Shown one piece after another: positions 1 through 8,896 of a stretch of 64,000 nucleotides of DNA. Source of the stretch: Daejeonella sp. H1SJ63 (GTDB taxonomy: Bacteria; Bacteroidota; Bacteroidia; Sphingobacteriales; Sphingobacteriaceae). A model generated the notes under the pieces. It was not told the DNA's origin, made no database searches, and saw only the letters and a list, made by a program, of their open reading frames with translations. A program made the translations under genes and the position numbers. How positions within the stretch are numbered: the stretch's first letter is position 1; each line of letters begins with the position of its first letter. The stretch is from contig NZ_JARKMZ010000041.1 of assembly GCF_029360775.1 (NCBI RefSeq), forward strand, positions 46,439 to 110,438. Direction: 5' to 3'.

Positions 1-61
1 CAGGAACGCTTACCTCATCCTGCTCACCCAACAAATCTGCAATGTAAAGTCCGATTTCCAT
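1..61 (-). CDS. Partial HU/SPOR-domain type protein, N-terminus only
   Basis: Only the first 20 codons and one base lie in the window, starting at an ATG whose complement is at 59-61 and running off the left edge. The visible peptide starts MEIGLYIADLLGEQDEVSVP. From memory this resembles the N-terminus of Bacteroidota HU-CCDC81/SPOR-domain proteins, which carry a DNA-binding-like HU fold and often a C-terminal peptidoglycan-binding SPOR domain. It lies on the same strand as, and 44 bases downstream of, the outer-membrane barrel gene. The family call rests on a very short stretch and is tentative. Confidence 0.5.
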   Translation of the reverse strand, partial: MEIGLYIADLLGEQDEVSVP

Positions 62-105
62 CAGGGCTAATTTAACTCATAATTTCCAAGCTGCCAAACG
101 AAGGG

Positions 106-1785
106 TTAGAACGAGTAGTTAAGTCCTCCGAATATTGTAAGTCCCATTTTAGGGTAGTAAAGATATCTCTGGTAAGTTTGAGCGGTCAGATTATTGGCTC
201 TCAGATACATTCCGATCTTATCATTTACTTTGTATTCAGCACCCGCACTCAGATCCATAAAGCTTTTCAGGCTACCAATAGCAAAACTTCCTGCAGGGCC
301 TTCAATTCGTGTTGGTGTTTCAGCCTGTAACAGTAATTCAGCGTCTAGAAATACTTTTTTGTTTACCTGCAAAGTTGCATTGGAACTAACTCTGAAGGTA
401 GGCTTGAACCATGCATCGGCTTCTGAGGCCAGATCGTATTTAAAAATCTGTGCTTTACCGCCGATGTTGAGAACATCGGTGGCTTTAACATTTAGCTCTC
501 CCTCAATTCCGAACACAGTACTTTTTCCATTGTCGTAGATTACATCAAAACGGTTTACTTCTGTTTGATTATTGACAAAAAACTGCATGTCTTCCAAAGT
601 TTTGTAATATGCCATTATTTTATACCCAAAAGGAGCTCCGGTATTACCTTTGATTCCGGCATAGACATTCATCTTCTCAACACTGTTCTTTATGCTTAAG
701 TTTTTGTTGATATATGGATTTTCAGCTGAAAGTTCTTTCAGACTTGTCTTTAAGACGTCGCCGTTCAGTCCTCCGAAAAGGACAGCATATTCAGGAATTA
801 CAGGGAAGTCAATGCTCAGCGCCGGGAAAATATTCAAACGCCCGGAGGTTCCAAATTCCTGTACGATGTTGGCCCCGATATGAATGTCATAATTATTTGA
901 TTTTAATCTGACATAGGGATTTGCCCTTAATAAATGGTTGCCCAACTTATATGCTATATCTTTCGACGAAGTAATATCAGCAGAAGCGTTTAATCCTAAA
1001 TAAGCCTGACTGATTTTCTTACTGATCTGAGTATTTAACAATACAGAACTCTCTCTGGCCGAATTAATATTACTGAACTGATACAGCTTAATTCCCGCCG
1101 TATAGTCAAAATCAGAGGACTCTGAATAATTGCTGGCTATCTCTCCGTTAGCTTCAATGATGCTGAAGCGTTGTTTACTCTTATCAACCGGGATTGATGA
1201 AGCAGGATCAAAACCATAAAAGAAAGTTGATCTGCGGTCATAACTCAATTTGCCTGAAAGTGAATAGGTATCATTGAGCGATCTGCCGAAAACTCCTAAT
1301 GCCTGATTTGAAAATTGCTGTTTATCCAGGCTTCCCTGTTGAGAAAGGTGTTTGAAATAAGCACCGGTCTGAAGTGCCTGATCCTGGCCATTATTAAGGT
1401 ATACCTCTCCATTGGCAGTATTGAAATTACCAGCACCTATTTTGACGTAGTTATTGCTTAGAACTCTTACCTGTTCATCCTGCATCTTTTGAGCCTGTAA
1501 TTCTTTGATATTTGAATTCAGCTCCAGTTTTTTATCAACAATTGAATAACTGAGTGCCGGTTTGAAAGGCTTGGTATTATCCATGTCAGGGTTTCTTCTG
1601 ATCTTTACGGCATCGGCGAGAACCGGTTTATATGGCCTTACAACTTCTATTTCTTCAGTAAGTGTTGTATTACCTGTGCTTGTTCCCGGGGTAGAAGGGG
1701 TATCTTTTTTATCCTGTGCCTGAGCTGCAACAGATAAATAAACCAAACTTATTAACAGCGTATATTTTTGCGAAAGATTAATCAT
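106..1785 (-). CDS. Outer-membrane beta-barrel protein paired with a TPR protein
   Basis: 559 residues. A signal peptide (about residues 1-23, ending AQAQ) is followed by a proline/charge-rich periplasmic stretch (EEIEVVRPYKP near residue 45). The rest is a long series of alternating hydrophobic and aromatic strands ending in a terminal Phe (LNYSF), typical of an outer-membrane barrel. I see no TonB-receptor plug domain, so although such proteins are often labelled TonB-dependent receptor-like, a transport role is not supported. Its start overlaps the stop of the upstream TPR gene by one base (1785), so the two are translationally coupled and probably work together at the outer membrane. Substrate and function are unknown to me. 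Confidence 0.75.
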   Translation of the reverse strand: MINLSQKYTLLISLVYLSVAAQAQDKKDTPSTPGTSTGNTTLTEEIEVVRPYKPVLADAVKIRRNPDMDNTKPFKPALSYSIVDKKLELNSNIKELQAQKMQDEQVRVLSNNYVKIGAGNFNTANGEVYLNNGQDQALQTGAYFKHLSQQGSLDKQQFSNQALGVFGRSLNDTYSLSGKLSYDRRSTFFYGFDPASSIPVDKSKQRFSIIEANGEIASNYSESSDFDYTAGIKLYQFSNINSARESSVLLNTQISKKISQAYLGLNASADITSSKDIAYKLGNHLLRANPYVRLKSNNYDIHIGANIVQEFGTSGRLNIFPALSIDFPVIPEYAVLFGGLNGDVLKTSLKELSAENPYINKNLSIKNSVEKMNVYAGIKGNTGAPFGYKIMAYYKTLEDMQFFVNNQTEVNRFDVIYDNGKSTVFGIEGELNVKATDVLNIGGKAQIFKYDLASEADAWFKPTFRVSSNATLQVNKKVFLDAELLLQAETPTRIEGPAGSFAIGSLKSFMDLSAGAEYKVNDKIGMYLRANNLTAQTYQRYLYYPKMGLTIFGGLNYSF

Positions 1786-4700
1786 TATTTTTTGCCTTTA
1801 TTCAGTTTATCAAGTTTTTCATTGGCAGTACTCAATATATCATCGTCTTTGTTTTCATAGTTCTCGATGATACTTTGTAAGGTACTTTTGGCCTGAAAAA
1901 TATCTTTTAGTGCCACATAATTATCTGCAATCAGAATATAGGTTTTAGCTACCCAATAATCATGGTTCGGCATTTTATTGGTCAGATCAAATGAAGCTGC
2001 AAGAGAATTTTTGTATTCGTGTCGCAGGTACATCAGACTGGCCAGATTGTACTTGGCTTCAGCACCAGTAACGGTTTGGGTTTTGTCGGCAACTTCGGTA
2101 AAATCTTTTATTGCTTGTATTGTATCGCCAACAATAAGATTTGCTCTGCCGGCATAAAGACCAGCACGGAACAGATCTTCCTCTGAAGATTTATTCGATT
2201 CCCGGATGAATTTAACATACTGCAGGGTTTCATCAGGCATATTCATACTTGCATATGCTTCCATCAGATTATTAACTGCAAAGCTGTAATTGGCTTTATA
2301 TTCAGAAGTCAGCTCCAGCTTTTTCAGATGGACAATAGCTTCATTGTATTTCTTTTGTGATAAATAGATTCTTGAGATACTCATCAGGGCACGTTCTGTA
2401 TAATCACTGGTCCAGTCGTTCAGGATATATTCATAATCAGGAATAGCTTCATCCGGGCGTTTTAATCTGACCAGACTTTCAGCCCTGATGAATTTTGCAT
2501 GCTTGTCATGAACGGCTTTAGGAAATTTATCGAAATATGCGTTCACCGACTCAAACGTACCCTGATAGTCGCCATTTAGGAAGCGATTATTAGCTGCCTG
2601 GAAGGTGATATTATCCTGCTCATAAGTACTTAAGTTACCAATGCTTGTTGTATTGGCATAATCAAGAAAACCTGTAGCATCAGATTTTTGCAGGTAAATA
2701 TTTTTTATGGATTCCATCGCAAGCTTTGCTTCATCAGTAGTAGTATATTCTGTTACTACTCTTTTGAAAGTGAGTAAAGCTGCATCTTCCTGGTCCTGGT
2801 TTAATTCTACCAGTCCGATTGTAATAAGCGCACGTGGTACATAACTGCTTCGTGGATATTTCTCAATTAAAGTACTAAGGTCGGTTTTAGCAATGTCGAA
2901 ATCCCCTTTTATGAAATAAGTATAAGCAATTTCAAAACCTGCATCGTCAGAATAATTTGATTTTGGGAATTGAGCCAGCAATGATTTATGTGTTTCGATT
3001 TTCATATCATTCTGTCCCTGAAGGCCCTGGATCATTCCTCTTTGAAATAATGCATAATCTTCACTGGAAGTTCTGTATGAAATGATTCTGTTATAATAGT
3101 TCAACGCATCTTCATAATCCTTCAGCACGAAATAAGAATCTGCCAGACGAAGAATAGCGTCGTTAATGGTATTCTGATCCCTTTCATTTCCCTGAAGGAA
3201 TCGGGTAAAATAGGTTGCGGCTTTTCTGTAGCTTTCATGTTCAAAAGCTGCATAGGCGAGGGCATAATGTGCAAAATTATAAACTTCAGTTTTTTTAGCT
3301 GCCGGAAGTTTCATGAACTTCTCAAAATTATCAACTGATTCGCCAAACTTTCTTACCTCATACATTGCTTCGGCAAGCCAGTAGGTAGAAAGAGCCTGTA
3401 TTTCCTCGTCAACAGTGCTATTGTTTGAACGCATGAACATTGATATTCCGTTCTGGAATGCACGTTCATTATAAAATTCAAGTCCACGGTAATAAGTTAC
3501 TTTCTGATAAACTTCTTTGGCTTCTTTGTTTTTATTCGGAATACTTTCAAGAATATCGATAGCATCTTTATAGTTTTTGGTACTCAGAAGGATTTCGCCA
3601 AGGAGAGTCTTCGCTGAATCCAGCTTTTGTGATTGCGGATAAGTCTTGATAAATTGCTGAGTCGCATCCAGCGCTACCTGGTGGAATTCAAGCTCATAAG
3701 ATAGTTTGGCGTAGTTGAATAAGCCTTCTTCCTGTAATTGTTTATCAAAAGTTAATCTGGAAGCCTTAAAAAATGCACTTCTTGCTCCCTGTTTATTTCC
3801 GGTTTTTAAGAAAGATTCACCCAATGCTATCATTCCGCTTTGGTAATATTCATCAGGAGTATCCAGTTTTTCAAGCTCAACAATTGCATTTTTGTAATCT
3901 TTAAGCTTATACCAGGTATATCCAATCTGATAATTGTCCTGATTGTTCTGAGTTTTACCCTGATCATTTTTCTGGAAGTTGCGGAAATATTCTCCAGCCA
4001 GGGGATAGTTTGATTTGGCAAAATAGGAAGCTCCCACAATTCGGAACATTTCTGTTTCGTAAAGCTGCTTTGTTGATTTCAGAATAGGAAGAGCATAGTT
4101 TAGTACATCGTCATATCGTTTATCCAGGAAATATAATGCAGATATATAGTAAGGATAACTGTTCTCGTATGCTTTTGAACCTTTTAATCTTTCAAATTCT
4201 TTAAGCGCTGTTTTATAATCTTTTTGCAGATAGCAGACATAGGCGAAATAGTATATGGATTGTTCATTATAAATACTTTTTTCATCCTTTAATTGCATGA
4301 AAAGCGGCTTGGCATTATCATATTGCTTGGTTTCAAAATAAGAGTAAGCTAATTTATACCGATATTCAGAAGATTCTTTCCCCATCAGATCTGCTTCATC
4401 AAGTCTGATAAACCATTCAATTGATTTCGGGTAGTTCTTTTGCGTAAAATAGGTACGTCCCAATTGATAATAAGCCAGTTTTGAATAAGTGCTTGCAGGA
4501 TAGGAAGCCACAAATTTCATGAATAAAGACTCTGCATCACTATTTTTCAGTTCCAGAGCGCAAAGCGCTATGTAGAACCGGGCATTTTCCTTTAACTGAT
4601 CAAGCTCAGGATTCAATTCAGATTTAGTACCCGATTTTTGTTCAGGCTGTGCGATTTTATTAAACTGTTGAGATGCTGCAACGTATTTGCCCTTTTCAAG

Positions 4701-4817
4701 CAGCTCAAGGCCTGTTTTATAATGCTGATTCAGTTCAAACCATGCAGTACTTTGAGCCAGACCCGGAACGGCAAAAAAAATTAGAAATAAAGCGGATAGT
4801 GAGATTTGTCTGAACAT
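1785..4817 (-). CDS. Giant secreted tetratricopeptide-repeat protein
   Basis: 1010 residues with a signal peptide (about 1-21, ending GLAQ) followed by TPR-like helical hairpins along essentially the whole chain. Repeated A-x-Y-x-L-G and Y-P-x-S-x-Y patterns are visible, such as ASYPASTYSKLAYYQLGR and KYPRSSYVPRALITIG. This repeat style resembles periplasmic BamD/CpoB-type TPR arrays, which act as protein-protein scaffolds at the cell envelope. The stop overlaps the start of the downstream barrel gene by one base, which suggests a periplasmic partner for that barrel. No enzymatic motif is visible. The 144 bases between this gene and pyrB hold no clear terminator or promoter. Confidence 0.85.
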   Translation of the reverse strand: MFRQISLSALFLIFFAVPGLAQSTAWFELNQHYKTGLELLEKGKYVAASQQFNKIAQPEQKSGTKSELNPELDQLKENARFYIALCALELKNSDAESLFMKFVASYPASTYSKLAYYQLGRTYFTQKNYPKSIEWFIRLDEADLMGKESSEYRYKLAYSYFETKQYDNAKPLFMQLKDEKSIYNEQSIYYFAYVCYLQKDYKTALKEFERLKGSKAYENSYPYYISALYFLDKRYDDVLNYALPILKSTKQLYETEMFRIVGASYFAKSNYPLAGEYFRNFQKNDQGKTQNNQDNYQIGYTWYKLKDYKNAIVELEKLDTPDEYYQSGMIALGESFLKTGNKQGARSAFFKASRLTFDKQLQEEGLFNYAKLSYELEFHQVALDATQQFIKTYPQSQKLDSAKTLLGEILLSTKNYKDAIDILESIPNKNKEAKEVYQKVTYYRGLEFYNERAFQNGISMFMRSNNSTVDEEIQALSTYWLAEAMYEVRKFGESVDNFEKFMKLPAAKKTEVYNFAHYALAYAAFEHESYRKAATYFTRFLQGNERDQNTINDAILRLADSYFVLKDYEDALNYYNRIISYRTSSEDYALFQRGMIQGLQGQNDMKIETHKSLLAQFPKSNYSDDAGFEIAYTYFIKGDFDIAKTDLSTLIEKYPRSSYVPRALITIGLVELNQDQEDAALLTFKRVVTEYTTTDEAKLAMESIKNIYLQKSDATGFLDYANTTSIGNLSTYEQDNITFQAANNRFLNGDYQGTFESVNAYFDKFPKAVHDKHAKFIRAESLVRLKRPDEAIPDYEYILNDWTSDYTERALMSISRIYLSQKKYNEAIVHLKKLELTSEYKANYSFAVNNLMEAYASMNMPDETLQYVKFIRESNKSSEEDLFRAGLYAGRANLIVGDTIQAIKDFTEVADKTQTVTGAEAKYNLASLMYLRHEYKNSLAASFDLTNKMPNHDYWVAKTYILIADNYVALKDIFQAKSTLQSIIENYENKDDDILSTANEKLDKLNKGKK

Positions 4818-4961
4818 AATTAACCAAAATAATTGCCGCTAATTTAATCTAAAGCCAATTAGGCTATTTGCATTAGTAATTAACATGTGTTGAAAACAGA
4901 ATACTAACGCAGAATTTTAAATGTTGTTATCAATCGCAGGAAACTAAAAAAGAAATTTGTA

Positions 4962-5903
4962 CTACAGGCTGCGCTGATTGGCAAGAAGATAAAGGACTGC
5001 CATGCGGACTGCAACTCCGTTTTCTACCTGATCCAGGATGATTGATTGTTTGCTGTCGGCAACGTCGCTGGTGATCTCTACTCCACGATTGATTGGACCT
5101 GGATGCATGATTGTAATTTCTTTATCCAGCGAGTCGAGAATTTGCTTATTTAATCCGTACATCATAGAATATTCCCTTAAAGACGGGAAATATTTGATAT
5201 CCTGACGTTCCAGTTGAATACGAAGCATATTTGCTACATCGCACCAGTTAAGTGCTTTCAGAAGATTATGTTCAACCTTTACCCCCAGTGTGCCTATGTA
5301 TTTGGGAATCAGTGTACTTGGGCCGCAAACCATGACCTCGGCACCTAATTTTTGAAGACAAAGAATATTTGAAAGTGCCACTCTTGAATGGAGGATATCT
5401 CCAATAATGGCAATTTTACGTCCCCTTACTTCACCGTACTTTTCTTTTATGGAGAATGCATCAAGTAATGCCTGAGTAGGATGTTCGTGTGCACCATCGC
5501 CGGCATTAACAATCTGGGCATTCACATGTTTGCTCAGAAATACCCCTGCACCGGGATAAGGATGTCTCATCACAACCATATCTACCTTCATGGATAGGAT
5601 ATTATTTACGGTATCGATCAAAGTTTCACCTTTACTTACCGAAGATGAGGAGGCGGCAAAGTTTACAGTATCTGCGGATAATCTTTTTTGTGCCAGTTCA
5701 AATGAAAGTCTGGTTCGGGTTGAATTTTCAAAGAAGATATTGGCAATGGTTATATCACGTAATGAAGGAACTTTTTTTATTGGTCGGTTTAAAACATCTT
5801 TAAAAGTATCGGCAGTTTCCAGTATTAATTCAATATCCCTGACGCTAAGATCTTTAATACCCAGCAGATGTTTAGTGCTTAATGTTTGAATAGATTCTGC
5901 CAT
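4962..5903 (-). CDS. pyrB: Aspartate carbamoyltransferase catalytic subunit
   Basis: 313 residues, the usual length. It catalyses carbamoyl phosphate plus aspartate to N-carbamoylaspartate, the first committed step of pyrimidine synthesis, in the cytoplasm. The carbamoyl-phosphate loop STRTR is at about 61-65 within FFENSTRTRLSFE. KGE is at about 91-93, HPTQALLD at about 141-148, and HPGPINRG lies near the C-terminus. It overlaps pyrR by one base (TAATG on the minus strand), so pyrR-pyrB is a coupled operon. No pyrI regulatory subunit gene is in the window, as is common for class B/C enzymes. Identification is secure. Confidence 0.97.
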   Translation of the reverse strand: MAESIQTLSTKHLLGIKDLSVRDIELILETADTFKDVLNRPIKKVPSLRDITIANIFFENSTRTRLSFELAQKRLSADTVNFAASSSSVSKGETLIDTVNNILSMKVDMVVMRHPYPGAGVFLSKHVNAQIVNAGDGAHEHPTQALLDAFSIKEKYGEVRGRKIAIIGDILHSRVALSNILCLQKLGAEVMVCGPSTLIPKYIGTLGVKVEHNLLKALNWCDVANMLRIQLERQDIKYFPSLREYSMMYGLNKQILDSLDKEITIMHPGPINRGVEITSDVADSKQSIILDQVENGVAVRMAVLYLLANQRSL

Positions 5904-6445
5904 TATTTTTCCGATAGTAATATAACTTTGTCTTCGTGATCTGTTTCTTTCCAGCTCACAATGACTTTTTGAGAGTCGATGGTATCAACTTTAATTCCGA
6001 TATAATCAGCTTCAATTGGCAGCTGACGGGAGAATCGTCTGTCAACCAGAGTAAGAAGCTCAACTTTTTCAGGTCTGCCGAATGACTGTATCGCATCCAG
6101 TGCCGCACGAATTGTTCTTCCGGTCCACAATACATCATCTACAAGAATTACTTTTTTGCCTTCAATAATAAAATCAATTTCGGTACTGCTAGGAATCAGT
6201 AATCCTTCTTTTCTGCGGAAGTCATCTCTGAAAAAAGTGATATCAAGATTACCATTTTCGATTTTAACTGCAGGTAAATCCTTTTTAAGCTCAGTTATGA
6301 TCCGATTGGCCAGAAATACTCCACGGGGCTGAATGCCCAGAATTACAGAGTTTTCAAATTTGTCGTGATTTTCAATTAACTGATGGCAAAGGCGCTGTAT
6401 GGTTATCTGGAACTGGCGACCGTCAAGCAAGGTTAGTTTTTGCAT
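5903..6445 (-). CDS. pyrR: PyrR: pyrimidine regulator / uracil phosphoribosyltransferase
   Basis: 180 residues, matching the family length. The type I phosphoribosyltransferase PRPP-binding loop VILVDDVLWTGRT lies at about 99-111. In Bacillus PyrR binds UMP or PRPP and attenuates pyr transcripts through a leader hairpin, and it also has weak uracil phosphoribosyltransferase activity. Here the gene is first in an operon with pyrB. A TAnnTTTG promoter box ends 17 bases before the start codon, so the predicted leader is only about a dozen bases and leaves no room for a classic PyrR attenuator upstream of pyrR. The enzyme call is strong; the mode of regulation in this organism is uncertain. Confidence 0.93.
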   Translation of the reverse strand: MQKLTLLDGRQFQITIQRLCHQLIENHDKFENSVILGIQPRGVFLANRIITELKKDLPAVKIENGNLDITFFRDDFRRKEGLLIPSSTEIDFIIEGKKVILVDDVLWTGRTIRAALDAIQSFGRPEKVELLTLVDRRFSRQLPIEADYIGIKVDTIDSQKVIVSWKETDHEDKVILLSEK

Positions 6446-6462
6446 CAGTGGTTTAATTTGAG

Positions 6463-6470
6463 CAAAAATA
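6463..6470 (-). promoter_or_regulatory. Bacteroidota -7 promoter box for pyrR-pyrB
   Basis: On the minus strand the box reads TATTTTTG, an exact match to the Bacteroidota -7 consensus TAnnTTTG, 17 bases upstream of the pyrR ATG. I see no clear TTTG -33 element. It follows the rpsA terminator in the direction of transcription, so pyrR-pyrB is probably transcribed independently of rpsA. Confidence 0.55.
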
Positions 6471-6549
6471 TAAAATTTATTGCACTCCGGGATATTCTTT
6501 TAAAGGATTTTTTCAGCAGGTGGAATGCTGTTATGGAATATGCTATAAT

Positions 6550-6580
6550 AAAAAACGCCCTGAGATTTCCCAGGGCGCTT
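6550..6580 (-). terminator. Intrinsic terminator downstream of rpsA
   Basis: On the minus strand a GC-rich stem (CGCCCTG pairing with CAGGGCG, arms 6571-6577 and 6556-6562, extendable by A-T pairs) with an eight-base loop is followed by a run of T. It begins about 23 bases after the rpsA stop codon and has the standard form of an intrinsic terminator. Confidence 0.88.
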
Positions 6581-6602
6581 AATTATTCGGATAAAGCTTA
6601 GC

Positions 6603-8591
6603 TTATTCTGCTGAACCTTCAGCAGCTTCTGCTGCATCATCTTCAGTTTTCTTAGCTTTTTTGGCTTTGCTTTCTGCACCTTCCATTTTCTCTTTCAATT
6701 GTGCCAGTACACCAAGATCGCCTAAAGTAGATTTTTCAACAGACTCTTTTACCTTTTTAACGGCAGTAGTAGTTGCTTTAGCTTCTTTCTTCTTAGCATT
6801 GAACTCTTCTTTGCGCTCTTCAGCTTTTGCCTCTTCCCAGATACGGGCATGAGAAACTACGATACGCTTGGAATCTTTGTTGAACTCAATAATTCTGAAT
6901 TCAGCAGTTTCGTCAGCTTTGATAGAAGTACCATCTTCCTTAACCATATGTTTTGTAGGAGCAAATCCTTCAACTCCATAAGGCAATGCAATAATTGCAC
7001 CTTTGTCAGTTACTTTCAATACAGTTCCTTCGTGGATTGAATCCAGTGTGAATACAGTTTCGAAAGTTTCCCAAGGGTTTTCTTCAAGTTGTTTGTGACC
7101 TAAGCTTAATTTACGGTTAGCCTCATCAAGTTCCAGTACAACCACGTCAAGTTCTTCACCAACTTTAGTGAATTCGTTTGGATGGTTAACTTTCTTAGAC
7201 CATGAAAGATCAGAGATGTGGATCAATCCGTCGATACCTTCTTCGATCTCAACAAATACACCGAAATTAGTCATGTTCTTAACAACAGCTTTGTGCTTGC
7301 TTCCGATAGGATAGCGCTCAGCGATGTTTTTCCATGGATCAGGAGTAAGTTGTTTGATACCAAGGCTCATTTTACGCTCGTTACGATCTAATGTCAATAC
7401 CTGAGCTTCAACTTCATCTCCAACTTTCAGGAATTCCTGAGGGTTACGAAGGTTTTGAGACCATGACATTTCAGATACGTGAATCAGACCCTCAACACCA
7501 GGGGTGATTTCAAGGAATGCTCCGTAATCTGCAACAGTAACAATTCTGCCTTTTACTTTAGAACCTACTTCAAGAGCAGCATCTAAAGCTTCCCAAGGAT
7601 GTGGAGTTAATTGTTTTAAACCTAATGCGATACGCTTTTTCTCGTCATCAAAGTCTAAAACTACCACATTGATCTTCTGATCAAGGGTTAATACTTCACG
7701 TGGATGCTCGATACGACCCCATGAAATATCAGTTATGTGTAATAAACCGTCTACGCCGCCAAGGTCGATGAACACACCGAAGTCAGTGATGTTCTTAACT
7801 GTACCCTCAAGTACTTGTCCTTTTTCAAGTTTGGCAACGATTTCAGTTTTTTGATTTTCTAAATCGTCTTCAATCAGCACTTTGTGTGATACAACAACAT
7901 TCTTGAATTCGTGATTGATTTTAACAACCTTGAATTCCATTGTTTTACCAACATAAATGTCATAATCGCGGATAGGCTTGATGTCGATCTGAGATCCCGG
8001 AAGGAAAGCTTCAACACCCATAATATCTACAATTAAACCACCTTTAGTACGGCTCTTAACAAAACCAGTGATGATCTTGTCCTGATCCAGTGCTTCATTG
8101 ATGGTTTCCCATGAACGCTGAGTTTTTGCACGCTTACGGGATAATACCAACTGTCCGTTAGCATCTTCCTGTGATTCAACAAATACATCAACGGTATCAC
8201 CTACCTTAAGGTCAGGTGTATCACGGAATTCTGATAATGATACCAAACCATCAGATTTAAATCCGATGTTTAATACCACATCTTTGTTGTTGATTGATAC
8301 AACAATACCCGAGATGATCTCGCCTTTGTTGATCGAATTGAAAGTTCCGGCATACAATTCTTCTAACTTTTCACGGTCAGCAGCGCTGTAGTTTCCGAAA
8401 CCCTTATCATCCGCATCCCAGTCGAAATCGCCGGAAGGGGTGATTAAAGTTTTTGATTTGATCTCTTCGATCGACACTGAATCAGCTTCTGACTCAATGG
8501 TTTCTTTTTGTTTAACCGTAGTGGTTTCTTCGCCCTGTAGTTCTGCCTGTTTAGCAGTCAACTCTTTTTCGGCTTCTAGTTTTTTGGCCAT
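6603..8591 (-). CDS. rpsA: 30S ribosomal protein S1 (bS1)
   Basis: 662 residues with six S1 RNA-binding repeats at roughly 88-155, 170-236, 257-325, 342-412, 429-498 and 516-583. They are flanked by a charged N-terminal extension and an Ala/Lys/Glu-rich tail. S1 helps bind mRNA to the 30S subunit, which matters especially in Bacteroidota, where most genes lack a Shine-Dalgarno. Bacteroidota S1 is longer than the roughly 557-residue E. coli form, and both extensions seen here fit that. The gene is unusual in this window because it does have a strong Shine-Dalgarno and a 5' hairpin (see 8603-8640). It ends at a clear terminator and is probably monocistronic. Confidence 0.96.
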   Translation of the reverse strand: MAKKLEAEKELTAKQAELQGEETTTVKQKETIESEADSVSIEEIKSKTLITPSGDFDWDADDKGFGNYSAADREKLEELYAGTFNSINKGEIISGIVVSINNKDVVLNIGFKSDGLVSLSEFRDTPDLKVGDTVDVFVESQEDANGQLVLSRKRAKTQRSWETINEALDQDKIITGFVKSRTKGGLIVDIMGVEAFLPGSQIDIKPIRDYDIYVGKTMEFKVVKINHEFKNVVVSHKVLIEDDLENQKTEIVAKLEKGQVLEGTVKNITDFGVFIDLGGVDGLLHITDISWGRIEHPREVLTLDQKINVVVLDFDDEKKRIALGLKQLTPHPWEALDAALEVGSKVKGRIVTVADYGAFLEITPGVEGLIHVSEMSWSQNLRNPQEFLKVGDEVEAQVLTLDRNERKMSLGIKQLTPDPWKNIAERYPIGSKHKAVVKNMTNFGVFVEIEEGIDGLIHISDLSWSKKVNHPNEFTKVGEELDVVVLELDEANRKLSLGHKQLEENPWETFETVFTLDSIHEGTVLKVTDKGAIIALPYGVEGFAPTKHMVKEDGTSIKADETAEFRIIEFNKDSKRIVVSHARIWEEAKAEERKEEFNAKKKEAKATTTAVKKVKESVEKSTLGDLGVLAQLKEKMEGAESKAKKAKKTEDDAAEAAEGSAE

Positions 8592-8602
8592 TAATTAATT
8601 TA

Positions 8603-8640
8603 TCTCCTTTTTCCAATTATTAAATTGGACTGCAAAGGTA
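8603..8640 (-). promoter_or_regulatory. rpsA promoter, leader hairpin and Shine-Dalgarno
   Basis: Reading the minus strand, an exact -7 box TACCTTTG (8633-8640) is followed by a perfect six-base hairpin. Its arms CCAATT and AATTGG are at 8628-8623 and 8618-8613 with a four-base loop. Next comes AAAAGGAGA (8611-8603), a strong Shine-Dalgarno complement, 11 bases before the ATG. The predicted transcript start falls at or just before the hairpin, so the leader would be essentially hairpin plus Shine-Dalgarno. Starts elsewhere in the window lack such a site. Confidence 0.65.
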
Positions 8641-8896
8641 GAAAATTAGATTTTTAATAAAAAACATTTCTGCGCTTTATTTTTTCTTTCATTGAGGCCG
8701 GAACTGTCTGATAATAATTGCTTTAATCAGCTTAATTTGTGATAAAGGGGGCATCAGTACGTTGCAACGATAATAATAAGGGTGTTTTCCCTGGAATTAA
8801 AACTTTGCTTTTGACAGGATATCTAAGAATCAGAGAATTACAAAGCCCCTGCATTAAGGGGGAAACCCCGCGGTTTGATTGTATTATTTATACTGG
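8641..8896. other. Intergenic region between rpsA and cmk
   Basis: About 256 bases without a convincing gene. Near the cmk stop is a compact GC cluster at 8846-8869 (CCCCT, then AGGGGG, then CCCC) that can form either of two mutually exclusive small hairpins. It may be the cmk terminator, but no long T-run follows on the minus strand. A 74-codon plus-strand frame crosses into the cmk 3' end and looks like a shadow. Confidence 0.4.

Noticed and set aside
5590..5889. 99-codon plus-strand frame inside pyrB (and the many similar antisense frames elsewhere)
   Set aside because: These are shadows of the well-identified genes on the other strand, with no independent start signals or domain resemblance.
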